Of a DNA stretch of 44,277 nucleotides, positions 11,549 through 19,038 are shown piece by piece. The translations under genes and the position numbers were made by a program. The notes below the pieces were generated by a model. It was not told the DNA's origin, made no database searches, and saw only the letters and a program-made list of their open reading frames with translations. Source of the DNA: Clostridiales bacterium (GTDB taxonomy: Bacteria > Bacillota > Clostridia > Christensenellales > Pumilibacteraceae); assembly GCA_029070965.1 (NCBI GenBank), contig JAIEBI010000030.1, positions 1 through 44,277 on the forward strand, given 5' to 3'. Numbering within the stretch: position 1 is the first letter of the stretch; each line of letters starts with the position of its first letter.

Positions 11549-12073
11549 TTACTTTTTGTTATTATTGTTACGTTTAAACATATTTTTGAATTTATCGCTT
11601 GTTTTTTGTCCGTCGGTTTTTTGCTCGGCTTTTTGGTCCTCTTTCTTTTCCGATTTTTGCTTTTTCTCGTCTTCCGGTTCGATAATCTCTATATCGTCAA
11701 TCACTACGACGGGGCCTTGCTTTTTGCGCTTTTTCGGCGGCGGCTCCTCGCGCCGTTGTCTGGGCGGCGGCGACATATCAAATCCGAACAGTCCGCTAAT
11801 CAAATCCCCTATCGGGTCGCCGAAAAAGCTATCTATTATCGAAACGAACGGATCATCAAACGGACCGCCGAAGCCTGTACCGAAATCGTCCTCATAGCCG
11901 TAAGGGTGGGTCAAAAACACGTTGCACGGGTCGATGTCGATTACCTCATGTTCTTCATGTTCTTTCTTGGGCTCGTCCTTTTCCGTTACCACGGACAGAT
12001 TTTTTACCTCGTAGCCGCACCTAAGGCATTTATTCTTATTTCCCATGTCATAGCCGCATTGCGGACAAATCAT
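11549..12073 (-). CDS. zinc-ribbon protein with acidic/lysine-rich disordered tail
   Basis: 174 residues, unknown function. Residues 3-19 form a CPQC ... CLRC zinc ribbon of the rubredoxin-knuckle type seen at the N-terminus of many regulatory or membrane-associated Firmicute proteins. The middle (about 55-100) is rich in Gly, Phe, Asp and Pro. The C-terminal half is highly charged (RQRREEPPPKKRKK, then a Lys/Glu/Gln stretch ending in MFKRNNNNKK) and probably disordered. No membrane segment is evident. Monocistronic, with its own consensus promoter (12105-12133), GAGG ribosome binding site and terminator. Confidence 0.8.
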   Translation of the reverse strand: MICPQCGYDMGNKNKCLRCGYEVKNLSVVTEKDEPKKEHEEHEVIDIDPCNVFLTHPYGYEDDFGTGFGGPFDDPFVSIIDSFFGDPIGDLISGLFGFDMSPPPRQRREEPPPKKRKKQGPVVVIDDIEIIEPEDEKKQKSEKKEDQKAEQKTDGQKTSDKFKNMFKRNNNNKK

Positions 12074-12104
12074 AGTTACGCCTCTTACTCATTCTTTCAA
12101 ATAT

Positions 12105-12133
12105 ATTATATACTCACTACCTACCTTTGTCAA
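12105..12133 (-). promoter_or_regulatory. promoter of the zinc-ribbon gene
   Basis: Minus strand TTGACA (12128-12133), 17 bases, TATAAT (12105-12110). Perfect sigma-A consensus; leader of about 25 bases. Confidence 0.8.
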
Positions 12134-12153
12134 CTTTTTGAATTAACAAAAAA

Positions 12154-12176
12154 CGGCGGGTATTTTACACCCACCG
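12154..12176 (-). terminator. terminator of the CotH-like gene
   Basis: Eight-base-pair stem with one wobble (12154-12161 with 12169-12176), loop of seven, followed by six T on the minus strand. Confidence 0.85.
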
Positions 12177-12193
12177 CTTATTTGTATTCGGTA

Positions 12194-14023
12194 TTAGTTA
12201 CGGTAATTATCTATATTGTTATTCAATACGGTTAGCTTGGCGCTCATATAGTCGTCGTAGCTCATGTTTATCCAGTTAGCGTCAAAGCCTTGGTTGTTGC
12301 CGAAGCTGCCTTCAATCACCTTAATACCCGTATTGGTGTAGCTGCCGTAACGAGCTTTATACTTATCTTTAAGCGCGTTAAACGTTTCCGCATTTAACAT
12401 GTTCGACTGCGCCATTGTTTGCAAATTAGCGCGGTATTTCATAAGAACGGAACCCTCGTCGCACGGCGCACCTTTGACGATAAGCTTGATATACAACGGG
12501 TTTTGCAAGCCGCTATCCAACGTCGTTCTGCGCGTATAAGGAGTGATTTCTTCGCCGGACATGCCGTTGTAGTTGTCCCACTGTTTGGAGCCAAAGCATC
12601 TATCGTAGTCGTAAGGAATGATTATCGCCTTATTATCCGACTTGCGGAAATAAATGTAATAGTTGTTGGCGTGGTTGCGTATGCAGTCGGGATTGCCGAT
12701 AATGTAGTTTATAGCCTCGAATTTGGCAAAGTGATCGACGTCGATATAGTTGCCCAAAGCAGCGGAGTCGCTGCTGCCTATCGCGCGAATAAAGTTCTTT
12801 ATTGACGAAAAGTCGCGCAAGCCCGTGATTTTATCCTTCTTTTTGTTGGTCTTTTTTTCGTAAGTGTACAGCTTGTTGTTAAGCTCGTCGTTTACGCCCA
12901 CTCTATTATCCAAATCGGTATCGGTCAAATCCGCACCGTTGCCCCAGCCTTGGTTGCCCCATGTGCATTTGTAAAGGTCACCTGCCGCATTGCCGTCCTC
13001 GATATGACGAAGCACAAACTCCTCGTCCACCGGCTCGTGAATGCGGTATACGCCGAGGTTGATCATTTCGGTATCCTTATTAAGCGCGGACACTCTGCCG
13101 AGCGTAATGTTTGGCGCATATATTCCGTTTTCGCGGAACAGCTTCATTGCATACAATTCACGAATATACGTTTCGTCAAGCGTGGAATTGTACTTAACGT
13201 CTATCTTGGTCATACCGCCGAGCGTGCGCGCCTTGCGGAACTTGCGCTGCGCGTCCTTGTCCGTCCAATCGGTTAACTCGTCTTGATTGTACCCGTCTTC
13301 AAGGTCGTCGAACGTCTCCTTAAACGACAGCTTCATATGGATAGGGTTGTAAAAGCCTTCATCGCCGTAAAATTTGTGGCGGGAGGTGTTACCCTTCATA
13401 CGCACGCCAACGTCCTCGTAGTAATAGTTGAGCATTCCGTCGCCGCTGTCTATGCCTATAACCACATTGCCCGCCTGACGGTATATGGGCGATTTCCAAC
13501 CCTCTCTGTAATCGTTGTCAAGCTTTTTCCACTCGCTGTCCGACATATTTATGGCAATAGACACAGTGGAGTTTTCGTTGAACAACGCCGTATACACAAC
13601 GTCGTCGCCGCCATATTCATATGTGGCGGTAAACGTTTGCGAGCTTTCGTAAACAGCGTTGGGATTGTACTCGACAGTGCCGTTGTACCAGCCTGTAAAT
13701 GCGTAACCGTCGCGCCAAGCCAATTCTTCGAACACAACCTTGCCGTCATTGTCGGGCTTGCGTACAATCGTCTTTTGCCCGCTACCGAACGCGCCGTCTC
13801 CCGTGTCAAACGTAACAGACACTTCGTCGGGTTCTACCGGATCGCTGGGAATAACCGGCGTTACCGGCGTCACGGGAGTCACCGGCGTAACAGGTTTTAC
13901 AGGCGGCTTTTTGTCGTCGTCATCGTCGTTACCGCCGCCGTTGTTGCCTGACGGAGTAACCGAGCATGCGGCAAGAGGCAATGCCATCACCGCTATTCCT
14001 AATATTGCAAGAAGCTTTTTCAT
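12194..14023 (-). CDS. CotH-kinase-family lipoprotein with Listeria-Bacteroides repeat
   Basis: 609 residues. Lipoprotein signal peptide with lipobox LAAC (Cys20), then an Asn/Gly/Asp-rich stretch and a Thr-Pro-Val repeat (about 40-60). A Listeria-Bacteroides/InlB-type beta repeat follows (about 70-150, with GYAFTGWY). From about 155 to 590 is a CotH-kinase-like domain with conserved-looking RMKGNTSR, IDVKYNSTLDETYIRELYA and PYDYDRCFG. CotH proteins are atypical kinases; spore-coat CotH phosphorylates coat proteins, but many surface homologues have no known substrate. The lipobox places this one on the outer face of the membrane. No ribosome binding site is visible. Confidence 0.88.
   Translation of the reverse strand: MKKLLAILGIAVMALPLAACSVTPSGNNGGGNDDDDDKKPPVKPVTPVTPVTPVTPVIPSDPVEPDEVSVTFDTGDGAFGSGQKTIVRKPDNDGKVVFEELAWRDGYAFTGWYNGTVEYNPNAVYESSQTFTATYEYGGDDVVYTALFNENSTVSIAINMSDSEWKKLDNDYREGWKSPIYRQAGNVVIGIDSGDGMLNYYYEDVGVRMKGNTSRHKFYGDEGFYNPIHMKLSFKETFDDLEDGYNQDELTDWTDKDAQRKFRKARTLGGMTKIDVKYNSTLDETYIRELYAMKLFRENGIYAPNITLGRVSALNKDTEMINLGVYRIHEPVDEEFVLRHIEDGNAAGDLYKCTWGNQGWGNGADLTDTDLDNRVGVNDELNNKLYTYEKKTNKKKDKITGLRDFSSIKNFIRAIGSSDSAALGNYIDVDHFAKFEAINYIIGNPDCIRNHANNYYIYFRKSDNKAIIIPYDYDRCFGSKQWDNYNGMSGEEITPYTRRTTLDSGLQNPLYIKLIVKGAPCDEGSVLMKYRANLQTMAQSNMLNAETFNALKDKYKARYGSYTNTGIKVIEGSFGNNQGFDANWINMSYDDYMSAKLTVLNNNIDNYRN
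13851..13904 (-). repeat. six 9-bp tandem units encoding Thr-Pro-Val repeats
   Basis: Six imperfect units of nine bases (type GTCACCGGC on the plus strand) inside the CotH-like gene, encoding its extracellular linker. Units differ by one to four bases, so length variation by slippage is possible without frameshift. Confidence 0.85.
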
Positions 14024-14032
14024 AGTAATAAT

Positions 14033-14061
14033 AGTTTAACATATCAAAACGCATAAAGCAA
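14033..14061 (-). promoter_or_regulatory. CotH-like gene promoter (short or absent leader)
   Basis: Minus strand TTGCTT (14056-14061), 17 bases, TAAACT (14033-14038) with an upstream TGT extension. Nine bases separate the -10 from the ATG, and there is no Shine-Dalgarno sequence. Confidence 0.5.
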
Positions 14062-14100
14062 CTTAAAAATCGAATTTATCAATATTTTTCTTATTATCTA

Positions 14101-14129
14101 TCGACATAAAACCAAATCTATGGTATACT
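14101..14129 (+). promoter_or_regulatory. promoter giving a leaderless transcript
   Basis: TCGACA (14101-14106), 17 bases, TATACT (14124-14129). The start expected seven bases later is 14136, the A of the ATG. No ribosome binding site exists. Confidence 0.65.
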
Positions 14130-14135
14130 TACGGT

Positions 14136-14414
14136 ATGAAAAAAATCGTGCCGATAATAACGCTGTGTCTTGCGATAATAACGGCGGCGCTAAACGTGAT
14201 TGCGCTTATATGCGCGTGTATGTCGCTGTACGCGCCGCAGGTAAAGCTGATATCAATCCCCACAGCCATAGTGGGCTTGGTTGCAATTTGCTTTCTTACT
14301 CCATTCGCCTTTCTCTTCAAAAAGGACATACTTTGCAAAATAGCACTGTATATAGATTTGGTATCGCTTGCCGTAGCTATCACGGCGGTTGCCATAGCCT
14401 TTTCGGCGCTATAA
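14136..14414 (+). CDS. small three-helix membrane protein, function unknown
   Basis: 92 residues, almost wholly hydrophobic, with three predicted membrane helices (about 4-29, 37-62 and 66-91). Lys-Lys at the N-terminus and FKKDILCK between helices two and three suggest cytoplasmic loops. I do not recognise a family. It is monocistronic between a well-formed promoter and a terminator shared with gap, which supports its being a real gene. Its predicted mRNA has no leader. Confidence 0.72.
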   Translation: MKKIVPIITLCLAIITAALNVIALICACMSLYAPQVKLISIPTAIVGLVAICFLTPFAFLFKKDILCKIALYIDLVSLAVAITAVAIAFSAL

Positions 14415-14440
14415 CATAAATCAAAAATAAGCACAAAAAA

Positions 14441-14458
14441 ACTCTCCTTTCGGAGAGT
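14441..14458. terminator. bidirectional terminator between the small membrane gene and gap
   Basis: Perfect seven-base-pair stem (14441-14447 with 14452-14458), TTTC loop, flanked by A6 on the left and a T run on the right. It serves both convergent genes. Confidence 0.9.
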
Positions 14459-14486
14459 CTTTTTTGTTTTAAAATTAACGCGTGAA

Positions 14487-15524
14487 TTAAAGTTCTGCGA
14501 AATACTTAATCGTGCGAACCATCTGGCTGGTGTACGAATTTTCGTTGTCGTACCACGAAACAACCTGTACTTGGTAAAGGTCGTCGCCTACTTTGCTGAC
14601 CATCGTCTGGGTCGCGTCGAACAAGCTGCCGTAGCGCATGCCGATAACGTCGGACGAAACAATGGGATCCTCGTTGTAGCCGTAGGACTCGGAAGCGGCT
14701 GCCTTCATGGCGGCGTTGATGCCTTCCTTAGTCACGTCCTTGCCCTTTACGACAGCGGTAAGGATGGTGGTGGAGCCGGTCGGAACGGGCACGCGTTGTG
14801 CCGAGCCGATGAGCTTGCCGTTAAGCTCGGGAATAACCAAGCCGATAGCCTTTGCCGCACCCGTCGAGTTGGGAACGATGTTGGCGGCGCCTGCACGAGC
14901 ACGGCGCATATCGCCTTTGCGGTGAGGGCCGTCAAGAATCATTTGGTCGCCGGTATAAGCGTGAATGGTGCTCATGATACCCGATTGGATAGGCGCGTAA
15001 TCGTTAAGAACTTTTGCCATAGGCGCAAGGCAGTTGGTGGTGCAGCTTGCCGCGGAAATGATTTGATCGTCCTTGGTAAGAGTTTTTTCGTTTACGCTGT
15101 AAACGATTGTTTTAAGATCGTTGCCGGCGGGAGCGGAAATAACAACCTTTTTGGCGCCCGCGTTGATGTGTGCCATCGATTTTTCCTTCGAGCAGTAGAA
15201 GCCCGTGCATTCGAGCACTACGTCTACGCCAAGCTTGCCCCAAGGCAAATCCTTTGCGTCTTTTTCGGCATAGATCTTCAAAGTCTTGCCGTCAACCGTA
15301 ATGGTGTTAGCCTCGTCGTCGGCGCTGACAGTGTGCAAGTTTTCGCCTATCGTGCCGCAGTAGCCCTTTTGCGCGGTGTCATACTTCAAAAGATTAGCCA
15401 GCATCGAGGGCTTGGTAAGGTCGTTGATTGCCACAATCTCGTAGCCCTTCGCACCGAACATTTGACGGAAAGCAAGACGTCCGATACGTCCGAAACCATT
15501 GATTGCAACTTTTACGTTTGCCAT
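14487..15524 (-). CDS. gap: glyceraldehyde-3-phosphate dehydrogenase, type I (NAD)
   Basis: 345 residues. It oxidises glyceraldehyde-3-phosphate to 1,3-bisphosphoglycerate in glycolysis. Rossmann motif INGFGRIGR at 8-16. Asp35 at the end of the second strand indicates NAD rather than NADP preference. Catalytic Cys161 in ASCTTNC. The phosphate-binding HAYTGDQ and [20 protein letters not shown] segments and C-terminal [13 protein letters not shown] are intact. The start is the ATG at 15522-15524, six bases after TTTGGAGG; the upstream frame extension is rejected. Single gene with its own promoter and no pgk-tpi-pgm cluster behind it. Confidence 0.97.
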   Translation of the reverse strand: MANVKVAINGFGRIGRLAFRQMFGAKGYEIVAINDLTKPSMLANLLKYDTAQKGYCGTIGENLHTVSADDEANTITVDGKTLKIYAEKDAKDLPWGKLGVDVVLECTGFYCSKEKSMAHINAGAKKVVISAPAGNDLKTIVYSVNEKTLTKDDQIISAASCTTNCLAPMAKVLNDYAPIQSGIMSTIHAYTGDQMILDGPHRKGDMRRARAGAANIVPNSTGAAKAIGLVIPELNGKLIGSAQRVPVPTGSTTILTAVVKGKDVTKEGINAAMKAAASESYGYNEDPIVSSDVIGMRYGSLFDATQTMVSKVGDDLYQVQVVSWYDNENSYTSQMVRTIKYFAEL

Positions 15525-15564
15525 AAAAAACCTCCAAAGTTTTTTTATTATAATTGTTATATTA

Positions 15565-15616
15565 AGGCGCGTTTTCACGCCGTCATTATTATACAGCTAA
15601 AATTATCTTTCGTCAA
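15565..15616 (-). promoter_or_regulatory. gap promoter with 5'-end hairpin
   Basis: Minus strand TTGACG (15611-15616), 17 bases, TATAAT (15588-15593); expected start near 15581. A six-base-pair hairpin with one G-U pair and AAAA loop (15565-15580) covers about +2 to +17. Confidence 0.75.
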
Positions 15617-15627
15617 GCGGATTTAAT

Positions 15628-15652
15628 TAATTAAGAATTAAGAATGCAGAAT
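15628..15652 (-). repeat. 25-bp intergenic repeat, copy 1
   Basis: This 25-bp sequence is identical, in inverted orientation, to 19014-19038. It lies 10 bases beyond the YcxB-like stop codon. A related 14-base core (TTAATTCTTAATTA) recurs at 28319-28332. Confidence 0.85.
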
Positions 15653-15662
15653 GCAAAATGAT

Positions 15663-16166
15663 TTATTTTTCTTCGGGCGGAGCTAACAGCATTTTGCCCT
15701 GCCGCTCTGTCATATACGTTTTAAGCTCGGCAAAAGCTTGTCCCGAAATAATTGCGTCCTTAACAATAACAACAGTATCCTTACCCGTATACACAACAAG
15801 ATAGGTCTTTCTATCCTTTATCTTGGTTATGTCGGCGAACGCCGCAACGTTGTCCCCGTCCACTGTTATGCCGTTTTTGTCTATTACTACGTTAAGCTCG
15901 TTACCGTCGGTGCCGACAATGCTCGATATAAGGTTTTTGGGCGCAATCATCATGAGCAACGCGACCGCGGCAAGCAGTCCCGCAAATACGAGGATTATTA
16001 TACCTATAACAAGTATGGACGTTTGCGGATTGATTACAACCGCCACAATGCCTACGGCTAAGCCGATTACGGCGACGGTAAAGTACAGCAAAAAGTAGAA
16101 CAGCGCCAGCTTTTTGTTTTCCGCTTTTATATCCTTTTCGGTTATCGCGTACTTTAATTCAAACAT
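15663..16166 (-). CDS. two-helix membrane protein, YcxB-like C-terminal domain
   Basis: 167 residues. Two hydrophobic helices (about 22-47 and 51-73) precede a soluble C-terminal part (NVVIDKNGITV, then ADITKIKDRKTYLVVYTGKDTVVIVKDAI). This pattern, strand-turn-strand ending in a helix after paired membrane segments, resembles YcxB-like (PH-like) proteins, but that is a similarity judged by eye. Function unknown. It follows the aminopeptidase by 19 bases with its own GGGAG site, so the two probably share a transcript. Confidence 0.7.
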   Translation of the reverse strand: MFELKYAITEKDIKAENKKLALFYFLLYFTVAVIGLAVGIVAVVINPQTSILVIGIIILVFAGLLAAVALLMMIAPKNLISSIVGTDGNELNVVIDKNGITVDGDNVAAFADITKIKDRKTYLVVYTGKDTVVIVKDAIISGQAFAELKTYMTERQGKMLLAPPEEK

Positions 16167-16185
16167 ACCTACATCTCCCTACTTA

Positions 16186-17301
16186 TTACTTTAAGTTTTC
16201 GGGGTTCAAGCCCAACAATTCATCGATTACAAATCTGCCGTTGTCGCGGATAAGCACGTCGTCGAAGTAGATTTTGCCGCCTCCTACCTCGGGTGTTTGG
16301 CGCAAAACCAAGTCCCAGTGCACAGCCGAAATATTGCCGTTGTACGCGTCGTCGTAGCAGCACCCGGGCGTAAAGTGGATAGAGCCCGAAATCTTTTCGT
16401 CGAACAAAATATCGCAAATGGCGTCCGTTATATACGGATTGACGCCGATAGCAAACTCGCCCACGTACCGCGCGCCGTCGTCGGTATTGAAAATATCTTC
16501 CGACTTTTCAGGGTTGGAGCTTTCCGCTTTGATTATTTTTCCGTCCTTAAAGGTGAGCCTTACCCAATCGAATTTGCAGCCGTTGTACACGGTGGGCGTG
16601 TTGTACGTTATCACGCCGTTTACAGAGTTTTTAACGGGCGCGGTGTACACCTCGCCGTCGGGAATATTACAAAGCCCCGCGCATTTTACAGCAGGAATAT
16701 CCTTGATAGAGAACGTAAGGTCGGTGTCCTTTGCGACAAGCCGCACCTTGTCGGTCTTGTTCATAAGGGCTTGAAGGGCGTTCATTGCCTTGTCCATTTT
16801 GCCGTAGTCGAGGTTGCACACGTTGAAGTAATGGTCCTCAAACTGCTCGGTGGACATGCAAGCAAGCTGCGCCATGGACGGCGAAGGGTAACGCAAAACA
16901 ACCCAACGCGTCTTTTTTACCCTAATCTCGTGGTGGACGGGATGAGAGTAAATACTCATATATTTATCCATACGGTCGGACGGAACAAGCGAATTTTCGT
17001 AGCTGTTGTTGCCACCGCGCAGACCTATATAGCAGTCCATATTTTTCATAACCTCGGCGTCCAGCTTACTCCAAAGTTTAAGCTGCTCGTCGGTCGCGCC
17101 GCTGAGTAGCTTTGCGCGGACGCGCGTGTCTATGTTGGTTACAAACGCCTGAGCGCCCGCCTCGTACACCGCGGATATTATTTCGTTTACCAGCGGGTAC
17201 GGCACGTCAAACGCCTCTATAAGTACCTTGTCGCCCTTTTTGGCCGATATAGAGTAATTTACAAGGTTGTGCGCGAGTTTTACCATTCTTTCGTCTTTCA
17301 T
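16186..17301 (-). CDS. M29-family aminopeptidase (AmpS/AmpT type)
   Basis: 371-residue cytoplasmic metallo-aminopeptidase. Candidate metal ligands in family order: Glu in NIPDGEVYTAP, Glu in VGEFAIGVNP, His in SGSIHFTPG, and His and Asp in AVHWDLV near the C-terminus. The N-terminal domain (HNLVNYSISAKKGDKVLI) is typical. The family is usually about 370-410 residues, so it is full length. Good promoter (17326-17354). AAGGAG lies about 12 bases from the chosen ATG, slightly far. Role: general peptide turnover. Confidence 0.92.
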   Translation of the reverse strand: MKDERMVKLAHNLVNYSISAKKGDKVLIEAFDVPYPLVNEIISAVYEAGAQAFVTNIDTRVRAKLLSGATDEQLKLWSKLDAEVMKNMDCYIGLRGGNNSYENSLVPSDRMDKYMSIYSHPVHHEIRVKKTRWVVLRYPSPSMAQLACMSTEQFEDHYFNVCNLDYGKMDKAMNALQALMNKTDKVRLVAKDTDLTFSIKDIPAVKCAGLCNIPDGEVYTAPVKNSVNGVITYNTPTVYNGCKFDWVRLTFKDGKIIKAESSNPEKSEDIFNTDDGARYVGEFAIGVNPYITDAICDILFDEKISGSIHFTPGCCYDDAYNGNISAVHWDLVLRQTPEVGGGKIYFDDVLIRDNGRFVIDELLGLNPENLK

Positions 17302-17325
17302 ATGAGTTTTGTGCTCCTTTTATAT

Positions 17326-17354
17326 ATTGTAATTCTTTTTTGAAAAAAAGTCAA
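17326..17354 (-). promoter_or_regulatory. promoter of the M29 aminopeptidase operon
   Basis: Minus strand TTGACT (17349-17354), 17 bases, TACAAT (17326-17331). It is back to back with the fba promoter. Confidence 0.7.
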
Positions 17355-17362
17355 TAAAACAG

Positions 17363-17418
17363 TAGTCAAATCTTTGATAATGTGCTATACTGTGTGTGGG
17401 TTATGGATAGGTAACCCA
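17363..17418 (+). promoter_or_regulatory. fba promoter with 5'-end stem-loop
   Basis: TAGTCA (17363-17368), 17 bases, TATACT (17386-17391) with a TGC extension just before the -10. The expected start is near 17398. A seven-base-pair stem TGGGTTA / TAACCCA (17397-17403 with 17412-17418) begins there. Confidence 0.65.
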
Positions 17419-17449
17419 TATAATAAATGTTGGAGGGAAACAACAAATT

Positions 17450-18379
17450 ATGCCGTTAGTAACCACTAAAGATATGTTCGCAAAGGCATACGAGGGCGGA
17501 TACGCCATAGGCGCATTCAACATCAACAACATGGAAACTATTCAGGGTATCGTCGAAGCCGGTAAGCTCGAAAATTCCCCGCTTATTCTCCAAGTGTCGT
17601 CCAGCGCGATCAAATACGCCAATCCCAAGTACTTGACAAAGATGGTTCAAGCCGCTGTCGAGGATTCGGGACTGCCTATTTGCTTACATCTTGATCACGG
17701 TAATTCCTACGACCTTTGCGTAGAAGTAATTAAGCACGGATTTACGTCCGTTATGATCGACGCGTCCTCTCACCCGCTTGCCGAGAACATTAAAATAACC
17801 TCGCAGGTTGTTCAGTACGCGCACGACCACGGCGTCGTTGTAGAAGCCGAGCTCGGTCGTCTTGCCGGCGTCGAGGACAACGTTAAGGTATCCGAGTCCG
17901 ACGCGCTTTACACCGATCCCGAGGAAGCCGCCGAATTCGTAGCCAAGACGGGCGTCGACTCGCTGGCCATCGCAATCGGCACCAGCCACGGCGCATTCAA
18001 ATTCAAGGGAGAAGCAAAACTGCGTTTCGATATTTTGGAAAAGGTATCGTCGCTCCTGCCCAAGTTCCCCATCGTTCTCCACGGCGCAAGCTCGGTACTC
18101 CCCGACTACGTAAAGATGGTAAACGACTTTGGCGGCACAATGCCGGGCGCTAAGGGCATCCCCGAAGAAATGCTTAGAAAAGCCTCGTCTATGGCGGTTT
18201 GCAAAATCAACGTCGACAGTGACCTTCGCCTTGCCTTCACCGCCGCCGTGCGCAAGCACTTTGCCGAAAACCCCGCGCATTTCGATCCCCGCCAATACCT
18301 CGGCGACGGAAGAACGCTCGTTACCGAATGTGTACGTCACAAGCTTGTACACGTACTCGGCTGCGCAGGAAAGGCTTAA
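17450..18379 (+). CDS. fba: fructose-1,6-bisphosphate aldolase, class II
   Basis: 309 residues. Zinc-dependent aldolase of glycolysis and gluconeogenesis, cleaving fructose-1,6-bisphosphate to DHAP and glyceraldehyde-3-phosphate. ICLHLDHGN (77-85) carries the catalytic Asp82 and zinc ligand His83. Further metal and phosphate ligands sit in EAELGRLAG, AIGTSHGAFK, VLHGASS and KINVDSD. Length and domain order match the 280-310-residue bacterial class II group. ATG preceded by TTGGAGGGA. It stands alone, with its own promoter and terminator. Confidence 0.97.
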   Translation: MPLVTTKDMFAKAYEGGYAIGAFNINNMETIQGIVEAGKLENSPLILQVSSSAIKYANPKYLTKMVQAAVEDSGLPICLHLDHGNSYDLCVEVIKHGFTSVMIDASSHPLAENIKITSQVVQYAHDHGVVVEAELGRLAGVEDNVKVSESDALYTDPEEAAEFVAKTGVDSLAIAIGTSHGAFKFKGEAKLRFDILEKVSSLLPKFPIVLHGASSVLPDYVKMVNDFGGTMPGAKGIPEEMLRKASSMAVCKINVDSDLRLAFTAAVRKHFAENPAHFDPRQYLGDGRTLVTECVRHKLVHVLGCAGKA

Positions 18380-18407
18380 TCGCATAGCACAAAAATCAAT
18401 ACACAAT

Positions 18408-18440
18408 AAAAAAGCTCTTGAAATATCAAGAGCTTTTTTT
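18408..18440 (+). terminator. fba terminator
   Basis: A/T-extended perfect stem centred on AAGCTCTTGA / TCAAGAGCTT (18412-18421 with 18426-18435), loop AATA, followed by T. The A run on the other side lets it act on the lipoprotein gene as well. Confidence 0.9.
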
Positions 18441-18462
18441 GTGACTTATACCATATTCATAA

Positions 18463-18966
18463 TTAACCGCGCCGATACGAAAGGCAAAGCATATTGCCGT
18501 CGCCGTAGTAGTAGTTATATGTTAAACTATTCTCCCAAACCTCAAAATAGGTATTATTACCGTTTTCGTCGTAAATATCAAATGCGTTTTTATTGTTCTT
18601 TTGCCTTTTCAGCGTATACGAATATTCTTTTTTGATAGAATGATTAACCAAAAATTTATTTCCGCTATACTGGATACTGCCGTGCTCGATAATTTTCTTA
18701 TCGGTTATCTCTACATAAAACGCGGCTTTATTCATAAACCCGTCAATACCCTCTGGAATTGCCGTAACGTTGGGGAAGGTTTCCTCGCCGTCCATCGTCG
18801 TACCGATAAATACTCTTTCGCCATCCCCGCCTTCGTCGACGATGCCGTACCAACCGCCTAAAAATTTATATGTGCCGATAACGTCTTCTTCGCTTGCCGT
18901 GCAGCCCGCCATTGCGAACATAACTATACAAATAATTAATAACGTAAACAGTTTTTTTGCTTTCAT
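18463..18966 (-). CDS. hypothetical lipoprotein
   Basis: 167 residues. Lipoprotein signal with lipobox MAGC (Cys22). The mature part is a single small domain with alternating hydrophobic and charged strands (TYKFLGGWYGI, FYVEITDKKIIEHGSIQYSGN, YSYTLKRQ, FDIYDENGNNTYFEVWEN), which suggests a beta-rich lipocalin-like or META-like fold. I do not recognise a family. AGGAG precedes the ATG. It follows pfkA after a hairpin, so it may be read partly by readthrough from pfkA. Confidence 0.78.
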   Translation of the reverse strand: MKAKKLFTLLIICIVMFAMAGCTASEEDVIGTYKFLGGWYGIVDEGGDGERVFIGTTMDGEETFPNVTAIPEGIDGFMNKAAFYVEITDKKIIEHGSIQYSGNKFLVNHSIKKEYSYTLKRQKNNKNAFDIYDENGNNTYFEVWENSLTYNYYYGDGNMLCLSYRRG

Positions 18967-18981
18967 ATAGCTCCTATATAA

Positions 18982-19006
18982 AAGGCGTAACGTTAAGCTA
19001 CGCCTT
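18982..19006 (-). terminator. pfkA terminator / hairpin before the lipoprotein gene
   Basis: Eight-base-pair stem AAGGCGTA / TACGCCTT (18982-18989 with 18999-19006) followed by TTTTATA on the minus strand. The lipoprotein ribosome binding site comes right after it. Confidence 0.75.
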
Positions 19007-19013
19007 ATTTATA

Positions 19014-19038
19014 ATTCTGCATTCTTAATTCTTAATTA
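19014..19038 (+). repeat. 25-bp intergenic repeat, copy 2
   Basis: Identical to 15628-15652 in opposite orientation. Its last three bases are the pfkA stop codon. Confidence 0.85.

Noticed and set aside
14129-14563. 144-codon minus-strand frame across the small membrane gene and the gap terminator
   Set aside because: It overlaps a strong bidirectional terminator and the gap 3' end and shows no family features.
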